From an uncultured bacterium (GTDB lineage Bacteria; Planctomycetota; UBA8108; UBA1146): a stretch of 64,000 bases of DNA. The stretch is from the NCBI GenBank assembly GCA_913056395.1, contig CAJXMG010000010.1, positions 1 through 64,000 of the forward strand, read 5' to 3'. A program made the position numbers and the translations under genes. The first letter of the stretch is position 1. Each line of letters starts with the position of its first letter. Below the pieces are notes generated by a model, which was not told where the DNA came from, did not search any database, and was given only the letters and a program-made list of their open reading frames with translations. This document shows, one piece after another, positions 8,705-18,023 of this stretch.

Positions 8705-9622
8705 ATGTTGCAGAAGTCAGATGCATCGTTGGGAGGCTCGGGGCTCCGGCTGTGGAAGCGTTCAGCTGACGGGTGGCCAATTGGTTTTGAAGATCTCGGT
8801 GCAACCCAGCCGCAACAATTGTGGAAAGCCTGTGCAAACGGCAAGGGTGAGGAGGAATGGAGCGACAGGCGTTGCATCGCCGTTGTGGGATCTCGCAAGG
8901 CGTCAGTTTGGGGGAAAGCCTGCGCCTGGGAGATCGGTGAGAGTTTGTCCCACTCGGGAATCTGTGTCATCAGCGGATTGGCTCGGGGGATTGACGCCGC
9001 AGCTCTCAGAGGAGCCTTGCGTGGGCCGGTTCCGCCCATCGCCATCCTCGGGAACGGACTGCCTCAGATCTATCCGCCAGAAAATCGCGGGCTTGCAGAA
9101 GAGATCGTCTCTGCAGGAGGGCTTCTGGTTTCAGAATATCCGCCGGGAACTCCACCCAGGGGGTATCACTTCCCTCAGCGTAATCGCCTGATCAGTGCAT
9201 GGTCTGAAGCGGTAGTGGTGGTAGAGGCGACCCGCCGATCCGGTTCTCTGGGAACTGCTCACCGGGCTCAGGAGATGGGACGCACCGTACTGACCTTTCC
9301 AGGCAGTGTTGCGGAGGGCGGTCATGCCGGATGCCACTCGCTGATTCGAGATGGAGCCCTCCTCATGGAGTCGGTCGCAGAAGTGCAGGAATGGGTGTTG
9401 ACCGGGAGGGACTCCGGTCATTTCCAGGCACAAGAGAGGCGGCTGAGAAAGTTGTGGAAGGCTTGTGGCTGGGATCAGTCTGACTCTTCGCTCCCTGAGG
9501 CGTCGAGACTTGAAGAAATGCAGCGGCAGACCGGTTGGTCTGCCGCATTTCTGCTTCAGGTCTGGTGGCGTTGGCAGGAACACCACGGGAAAGACGGAAC
9601 ACTGGATCAGGGGCAGGTGTAA
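8705..9622 (+). CDS. dprA: DprA/Smf, DNA-processing protein
   Basis: DprA binds incoming single-stranded DNA and loads RecA during natural transformation. The Rossmann-like domain is clear: 'IAVVGSRKAS', 'VISGLARGIDAAA', 'AILGNGLPQIYPPEN', 'GGLLVSEYPPG', 'FPQRNRLISAWSEAVVVVEA', 'SGSLGTAHRAQEMGR' and 'GCHSLIRDGA'. I chose ATG 8705 because GGAG lies 4 nt upstream and the extra residues from the first in-frame start (8480) match nothing. With this start the protein is 305 residues and lacks the usual N-terminal SAM-like domain; the C-terminal part may be a reduced winged helix. It ends 16 nt inside the convergent cytochrome gene. Confidence 0.9.
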   Translation: MLQKSDASLGGSGLRLWKRSADGWPIGFEDLGATQPQQLWKACANGKGEEEWSDRRCIAVVGSRKASVWGKACAWEIGESLSHSGICVISGLARGIDAAALRGALRGPVPPIAILGNGLPQIYPPENRGLAEEIVSAGGLLVSEYPPGTPPRGYHFPQRNRLISAWSEAVVVVEATRRSGSLGTAHRAQEMGRTVLTFPGSVAEGGHAGCHSLIRDGALLMESVAEVQEWVLTGRDSGHFQAQERRLRKLWKACGWDQSDSSLPEASRLEEMQRQTGWSAAFLLQVWWRWQEHHGKDGTLDQGQV

Positions 9623-12072
9623 CCGGGGCAATCGAGGGCATCGATGGTGGGATCCGGTCCGCAGTCATTCGGATCCGGCAACGTCTGGTTGCCAAAGAGG
9701 AATGAAAGAATCTGGATGGCATCCGCAATGTCGATCAGTCCATCGTCATTCGCATCGAGTGCATCGTCGCAGTCGATGGGAGTTGCGTTGGCGAAGAGAA
9801 CTCCCAGCAGGGAGATGGGGTCGCCGATATCCCGGGTGCCATCGAGATTGGCGTCACCCCTTATGAAGAGCTCTGCGCTGACGACAATCTCTGTTGCCCC
9901 TTCAGTTTCTGGTACCAAAGAATCCCCGGCGACAGTGGCGATCACATTCTGTACCACCGGTTGCCCCAGTGTTTCGACGAAATCGAGATAGGGGCTTTGC
10001 TGCGGTGCAGAACCCGAATACTCGATGGTGGCGATGGGCGTGGCATTTTCAAAAGTCAGGTTTTGCTGCAGGGCGAAATCAAAGAGGCAGGCGATGGTGA
10101 TTCCATCGCCGAAGATGGCAGTCTCGAAAAAATCGGGACCGGTGTTGTTGTCGATGGTAGCCAGCTCGTCGCTGATCTGGATGGATGTCGCCTGAAGGAA
10201 AGAAGAGGGATGTCCCACGGCCATTGAAAAACCGCCGCATGGAATCGGGTTGCCGCTGGTCTGGACGATCTCCGGGGTCGCGGAGAATCCGTTTTGACCG
10301 TCGCTGTTCAGTACCGGAATGCGGTAGGTGAAGGGTGAAACCGTGGGCGGAATCACATCGATAATGGTGGTCGAGTTTTCCATCAGGGTGCCAAAGTCGG
10401 GGCCCTCGATATCGGCGAGAGGTTGACCGATGCCGTCCAGTTGCCACCCTTTGATCGCAACCAGGTCCCTTGGAGCCCTGCGGTAAATCAGGCGAGCTTC
10501 CACCTGAATGGGGCTGACTGTGCCGGTCAGATCAAAGCGGATTTGGGTGAGATCGGTGGCAAGAGGAGCGATCCTGTTGTCACTGACAATCGCTTCTGCA
10601 TCGGTGAAGATGACGCCTTCGGTTCCTTCCGCATTACGATTGATTTTGGCGAAAAGTTTTCCCGGTAGTCCGGCGAAAAACCCCTGTGCAGGATCGCCGG
10701 TGCCGCCGAGGGGGTGAATCGTGTCTCCGGAGTTTTGTGTCAGAACGGTTCCTTGAGCATCGGTTGCCTCGATCTTGAGGATCATGTTTCTCAGGGTGAC
10801 TCCTGAAGGAACGGCATGGCCTGTTTGATCATTGAGAATCTCGGCGTCGACGGCCAATTCATCTCCATCCTGAATCGCCCCCAACGTCAATGTGACCGCA
10901 TTTTCGAGGAAGAGAGGCGTCGTTCCCTGAATGTCGTGGCCGTGAACTGTAGAGGGGTCACGAAGCAAAGGCGGGAAGAGGGCCGCACAGGCATCGACAG
11001 GATCTATGGAGAAGGGGGACATGTGGCAGTCGACGCAAGTTTGGAAGAGGGGGTCGTTCGGGTCACCGTAGGGTGAATTTTTCCACTCGGTGTAGGTTTC
11101 CTGTGCCGGAATGCTCGAGGGTTCGTTGAAGTTGTTATCGTGGTCCGGGTCATTGCTGTATTGGTGACAGACCGCACATGCCTCTGCAGCCAACTGAGGC
11201 TGAAAACTTCCACGCATCTGGTTTTGAACGACGAAATCCACATCCCCCAAGAGGCCGTACATCACCTGATCAACCAGCCCACTGGAGTCTGGGCGTTGTA
11301 CGGTGACGGCTCCCGGAATAAAGCCGGTAGCATTCAAATTACTCTCATCGACATCCGCAATCTTGTGACACGTTTCACAGGATACACCCCGTTCCTGAGC
11401 CTCAGTCACTGGACCTGAGAGGGGGGCGAGCGGTGAGAATGGACTGGCAATCCAGCCCTCAGGCTGGTGGCAGGAAGCACAGCTTCCATCCGGAGCGACA
11501 CCGGCATGCACCGAGTCTGTCAGGTAAACATATCCATTGCTGCCCCCGGCGGTGCCTGTTCCATCGAAGAGATCGTAGACCCAGGTGTTGAGCCCGGTAT
11601 GGGACATCCTTGAGTCAGCCCACTGTTCATATTGAGTCGGATGACAGACGGCACACTGGAAAGGGGTCACAAAATTATAGTTGGGGTCATCTGCAGGATT
11701 GACCGGATCAAGGGAGATCACGGTGCCGGTCTGGGGAGTGTCGACGATGACGGATTGGTTGAAGTACCCCTTCTTTGCCCCGACGATCTTGAGAGCCATT
11801 CCGTTGACGGACGGCAATGAGAAGCTTCCATCCACTGCGGTTTCAGTACGGATGTCGGTCGCTTGGAGGGTGACTCTGGCGCCGAAGAGGGGAAGGCCGG
11901 TATTGCTGTCGATGACGGTGCCGGAAACCTGAGCTTCCAACGTGCCATTTGCCAGAATCAGCACCCAGAAAAGTGCCAATCCGATTCGATTCCAGAAGCT
12001 GACCTTGAAAGAGGCCAGTTTTCTAAGTGTTTTAAGAGTCGAAACTTGTGAAGTGAATGGGGGATGGATCAC
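9607..12072 (-). CDS. Exported pentaheme cytochrome c with dockerin-type C-terminus
   Basis: An 821-residue exported protein. After a signal segment (about 28-47) comes a carboxypeptidase-regulatory-like beta domain (about 48-125, 'VSGTVIDSNTGLPLFGARV'). Next is a cytochrome region with five CxxCH heme sites at about 140, 198, 232, 299 and 346, resembling cytochrome c554 / multiheme 'CxxCH...CHQ' proteins. A long beta-rich part follows. The C-terminus is a dockerin-like pair of Ca-binding repeats ('RGDANLDGTRDIGDPI' and 'DANDDGLIDIADAI'). It probably moves electrons outside the cytoplasm while tethered to another structure. The GTG at 12072 has no clear ribosome-binding site, so the start may be further inside. 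No redox partner genes adjoin it. Confidence 0.85.
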   Translation of the reverse strand: MIHPPFTSQVSTLKTLRKLASFKVSFWNRIGLALFWVLILANGTLEAQVSGTVIDSNTGLPLFGARVTLQATDIRTETAVDGSFSLPSVNGMALKIVGAKKGYFNQSVIVDTPQTGTVISLDPVNPADDPNYNFVTPFQCAVCHPTQYEQWADSRMSHTGLNTWVYDLFDGTGTAGGSNGYVYLTDSVHAGVAPDGSCASCHQPEGWIASPFSPLAPLSGPVTEAQERGVSCETCHKIADVDESNLNATGFIPGAVTVQRPDSSGLVDQVMYGLLGDVDFVVQNQMRGSFQPQLAAEACAVCHQYSNDPDHDNNFNEPSSIPAQETYTEWKNSPYGDPNDPLFQTCVDCHMSPFSIDPVDACAALFPPLLRDPSTVHGHDIQGTTPLFLENAVTLTLGAIQDGDELAVDAEILNDQTGHAVPSGVTLRNMILKIEATDAQGTVLTQNSGDTIHPLGGTGDPAQGFFAGLPGKLFAKINRNAEGTEGVIFTDAEAIVSDNRIAPLATDLTQIRFDLTGTVSPIQVEARLIYRRAPRDLVAIKGWQLDGIGQPLADIEGPDFGTLMENSTTIIDVIPPTVSPFTYRIPVLNSDGQNGFSATPEIVQTSGNPIPCGGFSMAVGHPSSFLQATSIQISDELATIDNNTGPDFFETAIFGDGITIACLFDFALQQNLTFENATPIATIEYSGSAPQQSPYLDFVETLGQPVVQNVIATVAGDSLVPETEGATEIVVSAELFIRGDANLDGTRDIGDPISLLGVLFANATPIDCDDALDANDDGLIDIADAIQILSFLFGNQTLPDPNDCGPDPTIDALDCPGYTCP

Positions 12073-12090
12073 AGCGACTCCAGCATCTTA

Positions 12091-12109
12091 CCGGTCTCAG
12101 AGAGACCGG
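12091..12109. repeat. Perfect 8-bp inverted repeat between divergent genes
   Basis: CCGGTCTC (12091-12098) and GAGACCGG (12102-12109) flank the 3-nt spacer AGA. The element lies between the divergent cytochrome and kinase genes, which fits an operator or a leader hairpin. There is no T-run, so a terminator is unlikely. Confidence 0.45.
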
Positions 12110-12285
12110 GCTCAATCTTGGTTGAATCCATGGTACCCGTCACCAGTCCAAGTCACGGGTGGAACAAAGCTGCCGGTAAATATAGCCGGATTCCCAGATG
12201 TGAGAAATGGTCAGAAAGGCCGAATTCTGCAGAAAATCGTACAATTCCTCGGGACAGGAGCGGTTTTGTCCCGGATAGGAGTTCC

Positions 12286-15200
12286 GTGGCATTTCAGCAG
12301 GGAGCACCCGGTCTGACCGGGTACACCGATCGTTTTGAAGCGATAAACCCGCTGGGCCGCGGAGGGATGGGAGAGGTCTGGCTTGTCCGTGACCACCATT
12401 CCGGGGAGTTGGTCTCTCTCAAGAAAATTGACGCCGAGCAGGCAAGATCTCCTCTGGGACAACGATTGCGCCGGGAGTTCTTGCATCTGAAGAGGCTCTC
12501 TCACCCATCCATTCTGCGGGTTCACGATTTTGGAGTCAGTCCCAAGACTGGAGAAGCCTGGTTCACCAGTGAAGTTTTGCGTGGGCCTGTTTCTACAAAA
12601 TTGGCAGGGCAACTCAACCTTCAGCAGTGGTGGCAGATGACCTCAGGATTCCTGCGGGCTCTTTCCTTCATGCATCGCAATCACTGGGTTCATGGAGATA
12701 TCAAACCGGACAACATTCGGCTTCGATCAGATGTTGAAAATGGTGCTCTGGATCCTGTCTTGCTCGATTTCGGATTGAGTCGTCAGGAGCATGAGGCTGC
12801 CGAAGAAAAAATTCTGGGGACACCACAAACGATGGCTCCGGAACAATGGCTGGGGCAACCACCTCAACTTCACAGCGACATCTACTCCACAGGGGCGTTG
12901 CTCTATCACTGGTGGACGGGGAAGTTTCCTTTCGACTCGGTAGTCAAACCGATGTTGAGCAGTGCTCACCTCCATGATGAAATTCCTTCACTTGCGAGCA
13001 TTCGACGAGGATTACCCCCTGACGTCGAAAAAGTGATCATGAAAATGTTGGCTAAGAAACCCGATGATCGTCATGCCCATGCGGGGGAAGCGCTCTTCGA
13101 ATTGGCTTCGGTGTTCCAGCAGGATGGCGAAACTGAAGTAGAGACCTGTGATTCCATATTGGCTCAGGTGAATTACGCGGGAACTGGTAGCTCAGACGCC
13201 ACAGGCTTGGCTATGAAAATTGAAAAGTGGCTGGAGCGGTCCTCCCCAGGGGAAGCTTTGCTGCATTCCCATCCCCACGATTCTGATCGGCGTTGGATCG
13301 TTGATCATGCCAAGGCGATTCTCCAGTCTAAAGGGTGGTCATTTGTAAGCCTCAATCTACACAGTGAAGATCCCTTCTCTGTTTTGTCTCAAGGGATTGA
13401 TCCTGCAGTGTCTAGAGCCATTGCCCTGGTAGAGAATCCCGATTCCGGAAACCCCAATTGGCAAAGACTCCTCAGGATTCATCAGTGGAAAGACGTGAGG
13501 ATCGATTGGGTGTTCAGCAGTTGTGAACCTCCTGTAGGGTTCATCGGGGAAGCTCTGGCTGGACAAGCCGTCAAGGAGATTTCCACCTATCAGCAAGAGG
13601 GTGTAAAACTCGACCCTTTTCTAGAAATGGCTTTGCCGGGATGTTCTGTTCCTACCAGAGTAAGAAATCGCCTGCACAGTTGGGGACAGTATGAGCCTGG
13701 TGTTTGGCGGCGCATTCTCAAAGGACGTATCCAATCAGGAGAGTTGACTCATGATGGCCTCCGTTGGAATTGGCACCAGTCGGCACAGCCTCCGGAAGAT
13801 CGCTGGAAAGTTCGATCACAGGAGCAGTTTTCTAAACTATCCATATGCTGCCGCCAAATTCTGGAATCGCTTGCCGTGTTGAGTAGGCCTGCATCCATCT
13901 CCGAATTGTCCAGGTTGGTACAGGTTTCAGGGAGAGATTTTCCCGCAAGAGTGTCGGAGTTGTCTTCGAAAAAATGGATACGAGTAGGTCGCTCCATCGA
14001 GTTTCGTAGAGCGTTTCAACAAGAAGCGGTTCTCGTCTCTCTTTCTCCTGAGGACCGAAAATCGATTCACAAAAAAGTGTTGGATTTTGAGCAGAGGAGT
14101 CTGCAGGAGAAGGCGTTTCACCAGTTAAGCTCTGGAGACGTGAATGGTGCAATGATCTCTTTGAAACCATTGTTAGACAGACCTGAAACCCCTGTTCCTG
14201 TCGAAGAGGCTTTGCGTTGGATTCCAGTACTGTCGTCTCTGGTTCATATGCTTCCGGAGGAGAAGCAGCGCCCTTGGCTCGAAGTGTTAGGGCAAATGGA
14301 AGACCGCTGTGGACATGTGACATTGCGCGATCACGTCTGGCGTCAAGCGATGGCGGGAACGATACCTGGGACGAGTGAATCTCTGCGATTGACTCGATGG
14401 CGTGCCTCAGTCCTCAGAAGAGACGGTGAAACCAGAAAAGCACTTTCTTGTATTGAAGTCGTTTCGCACCAAGCCATCGATTTTTCATGCCCGCTTGTAG
14501 TGAAGGAAGCCACTCTTGTTGCACTAGAGTACTCGCGAATTCAAAGGGCGATAGTGCGGCAAGGCTTAGGGAAGTTGCCAAAAAGGGATCCACTTGCTGA
14601 ATGGATTCCGCGCTGTAAAGGGAGGATTCGAACCTCCCTTATCCTCGAGCAGTGTCGCCGTTACTTGCTTCAGGGTAGTCGGTTGAGAGCCCGTGATCAT
14701 GCTCGTATCGCTTTAAGGGAAAATAAGGACGGCCGGATTGTTGCTGAAGCGATGGGGTTGTTGGCCCGAGCCCAGAATGATCTGCCTTCATTGAGGCTAT
14801 GGAGTCGACTTCATGCATTTCTTGCTCGGAGAGAACACCGTCACGAGGCAGCAACTGCCGCAGAAGTAGATGCCGTCGAGGCTCTTCAGCGGATGGGTGA
14901 CACTTCACTTGTGAAGGATGAAATTCATGGAGTGATTGATAGCGCTCGCAAGGAATGTCCTGCCCAGTTACCCAGAGCATTACTTGTTAAAGCAAGGGAA
15001 GAGGCTGGAGCGGGGTTTATTCGATCTGCTTCCAGATTGTTGGAGGAAGCGATGTCCCTAGAGGGTCCTGCAGGAATCGTTGCATGGGAAGGGAATCTTC
15101 TAGTGGCGGCTTCTGAATGGGTCGCAGGCAGATCAAACACGGCATTGAAAATCCTCGATGCTGCCAAACCAGAGTGGGCCCCCCATGAACCTGAAAGAAT

Positions 15201-15915
15201 CGACGTGCACGCTCGCCACTCGATTCTCAAGAGTCGTTGTTTGAGATCGCAAGGTGATCTTTCGGGGAGTCTCTTTATCGTCGATCACGCTTTGACTCAA
15301 TTGAGACTTCGTGGAGTAGAGAGTGATTTGGTTTCATTGCGCAAAGAACGGATTTCGATCCTTAAAATACTGGGCCTGACTGTTCAGGCTCGTGTGGAAG
15401 AGCGCAAGTTGAGTGGTGTCTGTGGCAATGAGCCTGGGTTGGATCCAGAGCCAATAAGGGCCAGAAGGGCTAAAGCGGAATTTGAAGTTTTGAGCCGTCG
15501 TTTCAATTGGGGTGACAAAGCTTCCGAAGACCATGAGAAAGATCTGGAGATCATCGCTCTCGATGCGTTGCGCTTGAGAATCCAGCCTCTTTCATTGCGG
15601 ATACAATTGGCAAGAACCCTTAGCTCCCAGCACCCGGATCCGGAAGCCCTGATTCGTCAGTGTTGGAAAAAAGTGGTAAGGCTGCCGTCTCGAGAGGGAC
15701 GGGCGATGGTTTTGGCATATTGGTCGAGGATCCGTAGCCAACTGGGAGACGCATCGTCTGCCAGAGCGCTTGAATCGGCTGCTCGAAGAGAGTTGGAGTG
15801 GTGGTTCCAAAAAGCCCCCGAAGGGACGTCAAGATCTGCGTTGTCAGAGTGGCTGGGAGTGAACGACGGCCAGATGTTGAAAGTGACTAAATTTGCGGAT
15901 GGGTGGTCGAAATAA
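12286..15915 (+). CDS. Ser/Thr protein kinase fused to degenerate STAND-like ATPase and TPR-like repeats
   Basis: The first 280 residues are a PknB-type kinase: glycine loop 'LGRGGMGEVW' (23-32), lysine K46 in 'VSLKK', catalytic 'HGDIKPDN' (D138, K140, N143), 'DFG' (161-163) and 'APE' (184-186). All catalytic residues are present. From about 310 the layout matches the predicted-ATPase part of PknK-like and adenylate-cyclase-linked STAND proteins ('GEALL' strand, winged-helix-like 'CCRQILESLAVLS'), but the P-loop is replaced by HPHDSDRR (329-336). The remaining roughly 600 residues are helical, TPR-like repeats. No transmembrane helix is seen, so it is likely cytosolic. GTG 12286 follows AGGAG; the frame stays open to 12064, but that would overlap the divergent gene. 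Confidence 0.85.
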   Translation: MAFQQGAPGLTGYTDRFEAINPLGRGGMGEVWLVRDHHSGELVSLKKIDAEQARSPLGQRLRREFLHLKRLSHPSILRVHDFGVSPKTGEAWFTSEVLRGPVSTKLAGQLNLQQWWQMTSGFLRALSFMHRNHWVHGDIKPDNIRLRSDVENGALDPVLLDFGLSRQEHEAAEEKILGTPQTMAPEQWLGQPPQLHSDIYSTGALLYHWWTGKFPFDSVVKPMLSSAHLHDEIPSLASIRRGLPPDVEKVIMKMLAKKPDDRHAHAGEALFELASVFQQDGETEVETCDSILAQVNYAGTGSSDATGLAMKIEKWLERSSPGEALLHSHPHDSDRRWIVDHAKAILQSKGWSFVSLNLHSEDPFSVLSQGIDPAVSRAIALVENPDSGNPNWQRLLRIHQWKDVRIDWVFSSCEPPVGFIGEALAGQAVKEISTYQQEGVKLDPFLEMALPGCSVPTRVRNRLHSWGQYEPGVWRRILKGRIQSGELTHDGLRWNWHQSAQPPEDRWKVRSQEQFSKLSICCRQILESLAVLSRPASISELSRLVQVSGRDFPARVSELSSKKWIRVGRSIEFRRAFQQEAVLVSLSPEDRKSIHKKVLDFEQRSLQEKAFHQLSSGDVNGAMISLKPLLDRPETPVPVEEALRWIPVLSSLVHMLPEEKQRPWLEVLGQMEDRCGHVTLRDHVWRQAMAGTIPGTSESLRLTRWRASVLRRDGETRKALSCIEVVSHQAIDFSCPLVVKEATLVALEYSRIQRAIVRQGLGKLPKRDPLAEWIPRCKGRIRTSLILEQCRRYLLQGSRLRARDHARIALRENKDGRIVAEAMGLLARAQNDLPSLRLWSRLHAFLARREHRHEAATAAEVDAVEALQRMGDTSLVKDEIHGVIDSARKECPAQLPRALLVKAREEAGAGFIRSASRLLEEAMSLEGPAGIVAWEGNLLVAASEWVAGRSNTALKILDAAKPEWAPHEPERIDVHARHSILKSRCLRSQGDLSGSLFIVDHALTQLRLRGVESDLVSLRKERISILKILGLTVQARVEERKLSGVCGNEPGLDPEPIRARRAKAEFEVLSRRFNWGDKASEDHEKDLEIIALDALRLRIQPLSLRIQLARTLSSQHPDPEALIRQCWKKVVRLPSREGRAMVLAYWSRIRSQLGDASSARALESAARRELEWWFQKAPEGTSRSALSEWLGVNDGQMLKVTKFADGWSK

Positions 15916-15976
15916 TCTGCTGGCGTAGAATCTCGGTAGAGTGCTGGGGCGTATGCCCCCTGAAGGGAAAGAACCT

Positions 15977-17761
15977 GTGCTGAGAACACATACTTGCGGA
16001 CAATTGCGCCAAGAAAATGTCGGACATGAGGTGACTCTGGTGGGCTGGATCGATGCGGTTCGGGATCATGGGGGGCTGAAGTTTGTCGACCTTCGCGACC
16101 GCTATGGACGTATCCAGGTTCAGATTTCGCCGGATTCGATCAATGAGGAATCGTTGTCGACCCTGCGCTTTGATCAGGTCCTGAAGGTCGTTGGCTCGGT
16201 TCAGGAGCGACCTGAAGGGATGCGTAATCCCAAACTGGAAACTGGTGATGTTGAGGTTATAGCCTCCAGTGCAGAGGTCATCGGTGAGTGCCCTCCGTTA
16301 CCCTTCAGTCCCGAGTCTGGTGACCAGGTCAACGATGAGTTGCGTTTCAAGTATCGATTCATCGACATGCGTCGTGAAGAAGTGCAGCGCAGATTCCGTT
16401 TGCGCAGTGACATGCAGTTTGCCATGCGTCAGTACCTCCATGGTGAAGACTTCCTCGATCTTGAAACTCCCATGTTGACCAAGAGTACACCGGAAGGCGC
16501 AAGGGACTTTCTGGTTCCCAGTCGCCTCAATCCGGGGGAGTTCTATGCTCTTCCCCAGTCACCACAAATTTTCAAACAGATCTTCATGATCTCTGGATTT
16601 GACCGCTACATGCAGGTGGTTCGCTGCTTCCGCGACGAAGACCTGCGTGCAGATCGTCAACCCGAGTTCACACAACTGGACCTTGAGATGGCGTGCATCG
16701 AGGAGTCTGACATCATCGGTCTGGTGGAAGGCCTGATGGTGCATGTGGTCAAGGAGGTCCTCGGTCGTGAGATTGAAGGCTCCTTCCCGAGGCTCAGTTA
16801 TGCAGAGGCGATGCTCTCCTATGGCAGCGACTCTCCCGATCTTCGCAGTGATCTGGTGATCCGTGAGGTTTCCGACCTTGCTGAAGGATTGGAATTCAAG
16901 GTCTTCTCCGGAGCGGTCGAGGCGGGGGGCTGTGTACGTGGAATGCGAATTCCCGGAGGCGGCCAGTGGAGCCGCAAGGAAATCGAATCTCTGGAGCCCA
17001 TCGTGACTCAGCAGGGAGCCGGGGGACTCGCATGGTTCAAAATGACCGACGACGGCCCCGCTGGCCCGGTCTCCAGATTCCTCGGAGGTGATGCGGGTGC
17101 AGAATTGATTCAAAGACTGGAGATGCAGGCGGGCGATCTCGCCTGTTTCGTCGCCGATGGTCAAACCCGTGTGGTCGTCAATTCCCTGGGGCAGTTGCGC
17201 AAGGAAGTGGCCCAGAAATTGGGGCACCTGGATGCTGACGACCTGAAATTCTGTTGGGTTGAGGAATTCCCCCTCTTTGACGAGGATGAAGAGAGTGGTC
17301 GTCCCACACCGTGTCACCACCCCTTCACCTGTCCTCATCCGGATGATCTGGACCAACTGGCGGACGAACCGCTGAAAGTCAGGGCGAGGGCCTACGACCT
17401 GGTCTTGAATGGCTTCGAGGTCGGTGGCGGCAGCATCCGGATTCATCAGAGGGACCTTCAGGAGCGGGTATTCGAGGCCATCGGCATTTCTGCCGAGGAG
17501 GCAGAGTCCAAATTCAGCTTCCTGCTGGAGGCCCTCAAATACGGTGCACCTCCCCATGGTGGAATAGCTCTGGGAATGGACCGTCTGGCGATGCTTCTCT
17601 CGGGACTCGATACCATCCGCGAGGTGATCGCATTCCCCAAAACCCAGCGGGGAACTTGCCAATTGACGAATGCTCCGGATCCTGTCACAGGGGATCAATT
17701 GGGCGAAGTCGGCCTTCAGGCCGTTATCCAACCCGATAGCCCTGATGAGAGTGATTCCTGA
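15977..17761 (+). CDS. aspS: Aspartyl-tRNA synthetase
   Basis: A class IIb synthetase that charges tRNA-Asp. GTG 15977 gives the textbook N-terminus 'LRTHTCGQLR' and has AGGG 9 nt upstream; earlier in-frame starts (15941, 15953) only add an unrelated extension. The 594 residues match the bacterial form: OB-fold anticodon domain ('VTLVGWIDAVRDHGGLKFVDL'), motif 2 ('FRDEDLRADRQPEFTQLD'), the bacterial GAD insertion, and motif 3 ('GMDRLAMLLSG'). Whether it also charges tRNA-Asn cannot be told here. It begins a translation cluster that continues with infC. Confidence 0.96.
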   Translation: MLRTHTCGQLRQENVGHEVTLVGWIDAVRDHGGLKFVDLRDRYGRIQVQISPDSINEESLSTLRFDQVLKVVGSVQERPEGMRNPKLETGDVEVIASSAEVIGECPPLPFSPESGDQVNDELRFKYRFIDMRREEVQRRFRLRSDMQFAMRQYLHGEDFLDLETPMLTKSTPEGARDFLVPSRLNPGEFYALPQSPQIFKQIFMISGFDRYMQVVRCFRDEDLRADRQPEFTQLDLEMACIEESDIIGLVEGLMVHVVKEVLGREIEGSFPRLSYAEAMLSYGSDSPDLRSDLVIREVSDLAEGLEFKVFSGAVEAGGCVRGMRIPGGGQWSRKEIESLEPIVTQQGAGGLAWFKMTDDGPAGPVSRFLGGDAGAELIQRLEMQAGDLACFVADGQTRVVVNSLGQLRKEVAQKLGHLDADDLKFCWVEEFPLFDEDEESGRPTPCHHPFTCPHPDDLDQLADEPLKVRARAYDLVLNGFEVGGGSIRIHQRDLQERVFEAIGISAEEAESKFSFLLEALKYGAPPHGGIALGMDRLAMLLSGLDTIREVIAFPKTQRGTCQLTNAPDPVTGDQLGEVGLQAVIQPDSPDESDS

Positions 17762-18007
17762 GAGGGATCTGAGAGAGCGGCCCAACCGTTCTCTCTGGAA
17801 GGATTCACCGGAAAATCGGCGAGCCTATCCCCCGGAATTCGTTGTTTTTCGGTGGTTTGGTGCGAGAATTCGTAGATCTGACTTGCCAGCAGGGGCCTCG
17901 ACAGTGTATTCATCGGGGCTTGCCAATGGCAGGTTTTTGGAAGGACGGCAGGATTTGCCGTAAAACCGGGCGCAAAGAATGTCCGGGAAGTGCGTGGCCT
18001 GAAGAAC

Positions 18008-18023
18008 AGGAGTCAGAAACATC
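18008..18023 (+). promoter_or_regulatory. Ribosome-binding site and ATC start codon of infC
   Basis: AGGAG (18008-18012) lies 8 nt upstream of ATC (18021-18023). The frame is closed by TGA at 18000-18002, and no ATG, GTG or TTG occurs before the conserved IF-3 N-domain begins, so ATC is the only well-placed start. Rare AUU/AUC starts are known for infC in other bacteria and allow IF-3 to repress its own translation. Confidence 0.8.

Noticed and set aside
12064-12285. Kinase beginning at ATG 12064
   Set aside because: It would overlap the divergent gene start, lacks a ribosome-binding site, and the added residues look non-conserved.
16559-17785. Long minus-strand open frame antisense to aspS
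   Set aside because: AspRS motifs are continuous on the plus strand; the antisense reading has no recognisable features.
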